64,000 nucleotides of DNA from Streptomyces sp. NBC_01294 (GTDB taxonomy: Bacteria; Actinomycetota; Actinomycetes; Streptomycetales; Streptomycetaceae), in contig NZ_CP108423.1 in the NCBI RefSeq assembly GCF_035917235.1, forward strand, positions 5,733,501 through 5,797,500, read 5' to 3'. A model generated the notes under the pieces. The model was not told the origin of the DNA and ran no database searches. It saw only the letters and a program-made list of their open reading frames with translations. Position numbers and translations under genes: made by a program. Shown here one piece after another: positions 60,603 through 64,000 of this stretch (positions are counted from its first letter, which is position 1; each line of letters opens with the position of its first letter).

Positions 60603-60660
60603 GTCGGCGGCCTGCGTCGGCGGCCTGCATCAGCGGCCTGTGTCGGCGGCCTGCGTCAGC
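60603..60660. repeat. four-copy 13-bp tandem repeat at the PIG-L 3' end
   Basis: GTCGGCGGCCTGC occurs at 60603, 60616 and 60642 with a variant (ATCAGCGGCCTGT) at 60629. The stop codon of the PIG-L gene (60630-60632) lies in the variant copy, so copy number changes would alter the protein C-terminus. Confidence 0.88.
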
Positions 60661-62717
60661 CGGCCCGCCCGGTGCCAGGTGGGGCGGGTCGGGGTGGCGG
60701 GGCTGGTGGACGTGTGGAGTTCGGCGTCCAGGCCCAGGACGGCCGTCGTGATGGTGCCCGTGGGTTCGAGGACCGCCGACGGGGCGCCCGCGAAGAGCAT
60801 GCGGGACTCCGCCCAGGCGGGTGGGCCGCCGAGGGTCGTGGTGCTGATCGTGCCGCTGTCCGCCCGGCCCGCCACGAGCCGGCCCGCCGCGCCGACCGCG
60901 CCGTAGCCGGCCCGGCCGCCCGCCTCCGTGACGCTGGAGGCCCGGGGCCTGGCCGCGGCGCCCGCCGTGACCAGGGCGGTACGCACCACCCCCGAGTCCG
61001 GGCGGCGGAAGTACAGGCGGACGCCCGCGCCGTCCGGGGCTGCCGTCAGCGGGACCGTCGTCGCGGGCAGGCCCGTGGGCGACGGCCCGAGCAGCGGGGC
61101 GTCCGGGGTGGGCTGGGTCCACGCCAGGACCGACGTCGTGGTCGTGGCGTACACGTGGCGCCGCCCTGCGGCGTCGACCGCCGTCACGGGGTCGCTCTGC
61201 AGGTCCTCGCCGCCCAGGCGCTGCCAGGGCGAGAAGTCGCCGTCCGGCTGCTGCACGGTGGCGCGCAGGGTGCGGCGGGAGTCGCGCAGGTAGACCGTGA
61301 GGCGGCCCTGCGGGTCCACGGCAGCCGCGGGGGAGCTGATCGCCGAGGTGCCTTCGTCGTCGGTCTTCTCGGGGGTGCCGAGCGACTGCCACGGGCCGAA
61401 CGGCCCGTCGGGCGCGGACTGGACGGCGTACACGACCTCGCGCCGGTACTGCGCGGGCACGGAGCCGAACAGGGTGCGGGTGGCGAGGACGGCGACGCGG
61501 CCGTCGGGGAGGCGGGCGGTGGTCGCCCCCGGGTCGATGCCCGTGCCCGGGAGGAGGGCCGGTCCGGCCCAGGCGCCGTCGGTGCCCCGCGTCCAGTACG
61601 CCATCCGGCCGTCCAGCGCGGCGAACGCCCACAGCCGGCCGGGCGTTCCCTCCGTCAGCCAGGAGGTGCTGTCGGCGCGCGTGTAGCGCAGCGACTGGGC
61701 CCAGTTGCGCCCGGTCGGGCTGCCCGCGACCTTGCGGTCGCCGCAGCCCGAGGGGCTGCCGCAGTAGTCCTGGCGGTCCTGCCAGGCGTAGGTCCGCAGG
61801 AAGCCGGTCTTCGTCTCGGCCGTCTGCGGGTCCAGCGAGTGCGGGAGGGTGCTGTTGTGGTAGCCGAGGTAGCTCTGGACCGTGAAGTGCGGGCGGCGGT
61901 GGACCTGGCCGGCGTAGGCGGCGGCGGCCGCCTGCGCGAAGCGGGCGCCGTACATGTGGTCCTGGTGGTCGGTGAAGCGGCCGTTCTCCCCGTAGCGGCC
62001 CGGCGTCGGATCCTGCATCCGTATCGTCGTCGGCCGGTACTGCTCCAGCACCCCGGCTATCGCCTGTATCAGCTGGTCCTTCGTGTACGAGAACGGCTCC
62101 TTGACCGGGGTACCGGAGGTCAGCTGGGCGTCCAGCGCGGGTATCCGGCCGTTCCACAGGCCGCGCAGGCTCGCGGGGTTGTCCCCGCCGGTGCTGCGTG
62201 CCTCGCGCAGCATCAGCCACACCAGGTGGACCTGCGGCTTGGCCATGAGGACGTCGACCTCGGCCCGGCCCCCGCCCGCCGTGGGGATGACGGTGCGCCG
62301 CCACGCGCTGGTGCGGTCGCCGGTGGCCATCTGGGCGTAGGCGGCCCGGATGCCGTTCTGCCTGGCCTCCGCGTAGTGGGTGCGGTCGGCGGGCTGCTCG
62401 GGGTCCCTGGCCGCGCCGCCGTGGGCCTCGTTGCGGCCGTCGGACTCGCCGGAGGTGAGGAACGCGGTGGTGACCTGGGTGCCGGACAGCAGGGAACGGC
62501 TGAGGTCGGGGTTCATGAAGAACAGGTCGTCGTCGGGGTGCGCGACGACCTGGACGACGGACCCGGAGGTGACGCTCGCGGGCAGGACGGTGGCCGCGTT
62601 CTTCTCCTGGGTGGCCTCGGCCGAGGTCTGCTGGCCGGTGGCCACGGAGAGCACGCCGGTGGCGCCGGCGGTCAGCACGGTGAGCAGAGCCGCGAAGCGG
62701 CGGCGGGTCACGGGCAT
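60630..62717 (-). CDS. secreted PIG-L family deacetylase with C-terminal propeller
   Basis: 695 residues. A twin-arginine-like signal (MPVTRRRFAALLTVLTAGATG) leads to a PIG-L/LmbE domain: zinc motif AHPDDDLFF (about residue 59) and the later DHQDHMYGARFA (about 248). PIG-L enzymes remove N-acetyl groups from sugar substrates. The last 350 residues are a repeat-rich beta-propeller (WQSLGTPEKTDDEG, FSPWQRLGGEDLQSDPVTAVDAAGR in parts), probably for binding carbohydrate. ATG at 62717 follows GAAGG by 9 bases. The substrate is unknown. Confidence 0.9.
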   Translation of the reverse strand: MPVTRRRFAALLTVLTAGATGVLSVATGQQTSAEATQEKNAATVLPASVTSGSVVQVVAHPDDDLFFMNPDLSRSLLSGTQVTTAFLTSGESDGRNEAHGGAARDPEQPADRTHYAEARQNGIRAAYAQMATGDRTSAWRRTVIPTAGGGRAEVDVLMAKPQVHLVWLMLREARSTGGDNPASLRGLWNGRIPALDAQLTSGTPVKEPFSYTKDQLIQAIAGVLEQYRPTTIRMQDPTPGRYGENGRFTDHQDHMYGARFAQAAAAAYAGQVHRRPHFTVQSYLGYHNSTLPHSLDPQTAETKTGFLRTYAWQDRQDYCGSPSGCGDRKVAGSPTGRNWAQSLRYTRADSTSWLTEGTPGRLWAFAALDGRMAYWTRGTDGAWAGPALLPGTGIDPGATTARLPDGRVAVLATRTLFGSVPAQYRREVVYAVQSAPDGPFGPWQSLGTPEKTDDEGTSAISSPAAAVDPQGRLTVYLRDSRRTLRATVQQPDGDFSPWQRLGGEDLQSDPVTAVDAAGRRHVYATTTTSVLAWTQPTPDAPLLGPSPTGLPATTVPLTAAPDGAGVRLYFRRPDSGVVRTALVTAGAAARPRASSVTEAGGRAGYGAVGAAGRLVAGRADSGTISTTTLGGPPAWAESRMLFAGAPSAVLEPTGTITTAVLGLDAELHTSTSPATPTRPTWHRAGRLTQAADTGR

Positions 62718-63188
62718 CGGTCATGCCTTCGGTTCGTTCCGGGCGGGAGAAACCGCTGAGCAGTCAAAGAGAGGCGGAATCAGTGGAGTTGGTTCACCGA
62801 TTCCGCCGATCACTCCTGCCTTCTGCACACGACCGGACGTGAATGCGCGGGATGGAGCCGTTGGTCCCGTTATGCGAGATGACCCACAAGTGGCCCGGAT
62901 CTGAACGACGAGGGCGCGCCCGCGGACATCAGCGGGGACAGCTCCCACGGGTCGGCCGCCCGGCCGTTCCAGGGCTCCGGGGCCTGGCCTGAGGGGCCGG
63001 GGAGTCCGTCGGGCAGGGGGCTCCTCGTGGCCGGTCGGCGGGGGACCCGGCCCCATCACGCCACACGTCTTCGGTTGCTCCGAAAATCCAGGTCATGGTG
63101 CATGCCGGTGAGTCGAACGCCTGCTCCGGCTAGGCTCACCCCAGAGCACGCCAGGGCAGTGGCAGCGACGACCGCAGGAGGCGGCGGG
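62718..63188. other. intergenic region with a large inverted repeat
   Basis: 471 bases between the divergent PIG-L and glnE genes. At 62773-62807 GGCGGAATC and GATTCCGCC (9 bp) surround a further GTGGA/TTCAC pairing, making a long imperfect hairpin. A lower-GC part (62815-62900) may hold promoters. The open frame 62721-63059 on the minus strand has no motif and poor codon character and is left out. Confidence 0.65.
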
Positions 63189-64000
63189 ATGACAGTCCCG
63201 GGACGCAGGAGCAGCACCTTCATCCGGCTGCTCCGCAGCGGTTTCACCGACCCCTCCGCCGCCGCCCGGCTGCTCGACGCCGACGCGCTGGCCGCCGTAC
63301 GCACCGATCCGGTGCTGCTCGACGCCCTCGGGGCGACCGCCGACCCCGACCTCGCCCTCCTCGGGCTCGTACGGCTCGCCGAGGCGCAGCCGCCCGACGA
63401 ACTGCCCGGGCTCCTCGACACCCTCGTCAGCGCCAAACCCCTCCGGGACCGGCTCCTCGGTGTGCTCGGCGCCTCCGAGGCCCTCGGCGACCACCTCGCC
63501 CGCCACCCCCGCGACTGGCTCAGCCTCGTCACGTACGAGGCCGCAGACCTGCACCCCGGACTCCCCGAGTTCGAGCGCGGCCTCGCGGACGCCCACGATC
63601 CCGTCGCCCTGCGCGTCGCCTACCGCCGCTGCCTGCTCTCCATCGCGGCCCGCGACGTCTGCGGCACCATCGACGTCGCCCAGACCGCCGCCGAGCTCGC
63701 CGACCTCGCCACCGCCACCCTGCGCGCGGCCCTGCGGATCGCCTCCGCCGCCGCCCCCGAGGACGCGGCGATCTGCCGCCTCGCCGTCATCGCGATGGGC
63801 AAGTGCGGCGGCAACGAGCTCAACTACGTCTCCGACGTGGACGTGATCTTCGTCGGCGACAGCGCCAACGGTGCCAACGGAGGCAACGGAGGCAACGGAG
63901 GCAACGGCGCGGACGGCGTCGACGAGGGCAAGGCCCTCCAGGCCGCCACCCGCCTGGCCTCCCACCTCATGCGGATCTGCTCCGAGACCACCGTCGAGGG
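63189..64000 (+). CDS. glnE: bifunctional glutamine synthetase adenylyltransferase/deadenylylase, N-terminal part
   Basis: The first 270 residues are present; the gene runs off the right edge. It controls glutamine synthetase by attaching or removing AMP in response to nitrogen state. The N-terminal nucleotidyltransferase motif is MGKCGGNELNYVSDVDVIFVGD (about residue 203), with the metal-binding Asp-x-Asp. Right after it lies a loop of Asn-Gly-Gly repeats (NGGNGGNGGNG) not usual in the family. ATG at 63189 follows GCAGGAG by 8 bases. The nearby glnA2 belongs to the same nitrogen network, although the main adenylylated enzyme is GlnA. Confidence 0.93.
   Translation, partial: MTVPGRRSSTFIRLLRSGFTDPSAAARLLDADALAAVRTDPVLLDALGATADPDLALLGLVRLAEAQPPDELPGLLDTLVSAKPLRDRLLGVLGASEALGDHLARHPRDWLSLVTYEAADLHPGLPEFERGLADAHDPVALRVAYRRCLLSIAARDVCGTIDVAQTAAELADLATATLRAALRIASAAAPEDAAICRLAVIAMGKCGGNELNYVSDVDVIFVGDSANGANGGNGGNGGNGADGVDEGKALQAATRLASHLMRICSETTVE

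Noticed and set aside
62721..63059. 112-codon minus-strand frame in the glnE upstream gap
   Set aside because: Pro/Gly/Arg-rich with no motif or ribosome site, and overlaps the inverted repeat and likely promoters.

Overview
The window is about 64 kb of chromosome from a Streptomyces-type actinomycete. The evidence is very high GC with strong third-position bias, GTG/TTG/CTG starts, purine-rich ribosome sites, DmdR1/IdeR-type iron boxes, a class A RNase P RNA, a BTAD/NB-ARC/TPR (AfsR-like) regulator, DrrAB-type exporters, and glnA2 close to glnE. Most of it is conserved core or near-core sequence with a few accessory insertions.

Layout. 1-3.2 kb: the first codons of an MMPL exporter and a conserved hypothetical gene, then an inserted IscB gene (RNA-guided HNH/RuvC nuclease, OMEGA type) with a strongly folded upstream stretch that is probably its omega-RNA. 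3.2-9.6 kb: an iron-boxed siderophore-binding lipoprotein, a Nif3-like protein / zinc-ribbon coiled-coil protein / RNase H-phosphatase operon, the RNase P RNA, and a MerR regulator with a co-transcribed membrane protein. 9.6-20.6 kb: RNB ribonuclease, YaaA, a primase/polymerase-domain protein, a TetR regulator opposite ddaH, an intact IS481-family element placed exactly on the ddaH stop codon, an Rsm22-type methyltransferase, a Bcr/CflA exporter, an SDR, a PhzF-type isomerase and a GNAT acetyltransferase.

20.6-31.5 kb is an iron and heme acquisition island: FTR1 permease efeU, a 3'-only remnant of efeB, hmuTUV, two HtaA-domain heme-binding surface proteins (one with a sortase E-type LAATG signal) and a heme oxygenase. 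Iron boxes lie between hmuT and htaA and before the heme oxygenase. HtaA proteins would collect heme at the surface, HmuTUV would import it, and the heme oxygenase would release the iron. A truncated beta-propeller lectin-like gene interrupts this region.

31.5-45.6 kb: methionine aminopeptidase, an NADPH:F420 reductase, a TerD domain fused to a PD-(D/E)XK-like domain, an IS5-family element with a frameshifted transposase, a site-2 protease, the large AfsR-like regulator, a DrrA/DrrB exporter pair and panB. 45.6-56.9 kb: an endonuclease/exonuclease/phosphatase-fold membrane protein, nadE, a DUF4190 protein, and a secreted oxidase group (multicopper oxidase plus DUF6153 behind a possible copper operator; DUF3105 and DUF305). 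57-64 kb: glnA2, an epoxide-hydrolase-like protein, a six-repeat beta-propeller protein, a secreted PIG-L deacetylase and the start of glnE.

The most unusual features are the IscB whose RuvC-III aspartate is replaced by glycine, its folded upstream RNA region, two unrelated IS elements that both take their transposase stop codon from a duplicated CTAG target, the TerD-nuclease fusion, and two separate six-blade propeller lectin-like genes, one broken in its last blade.
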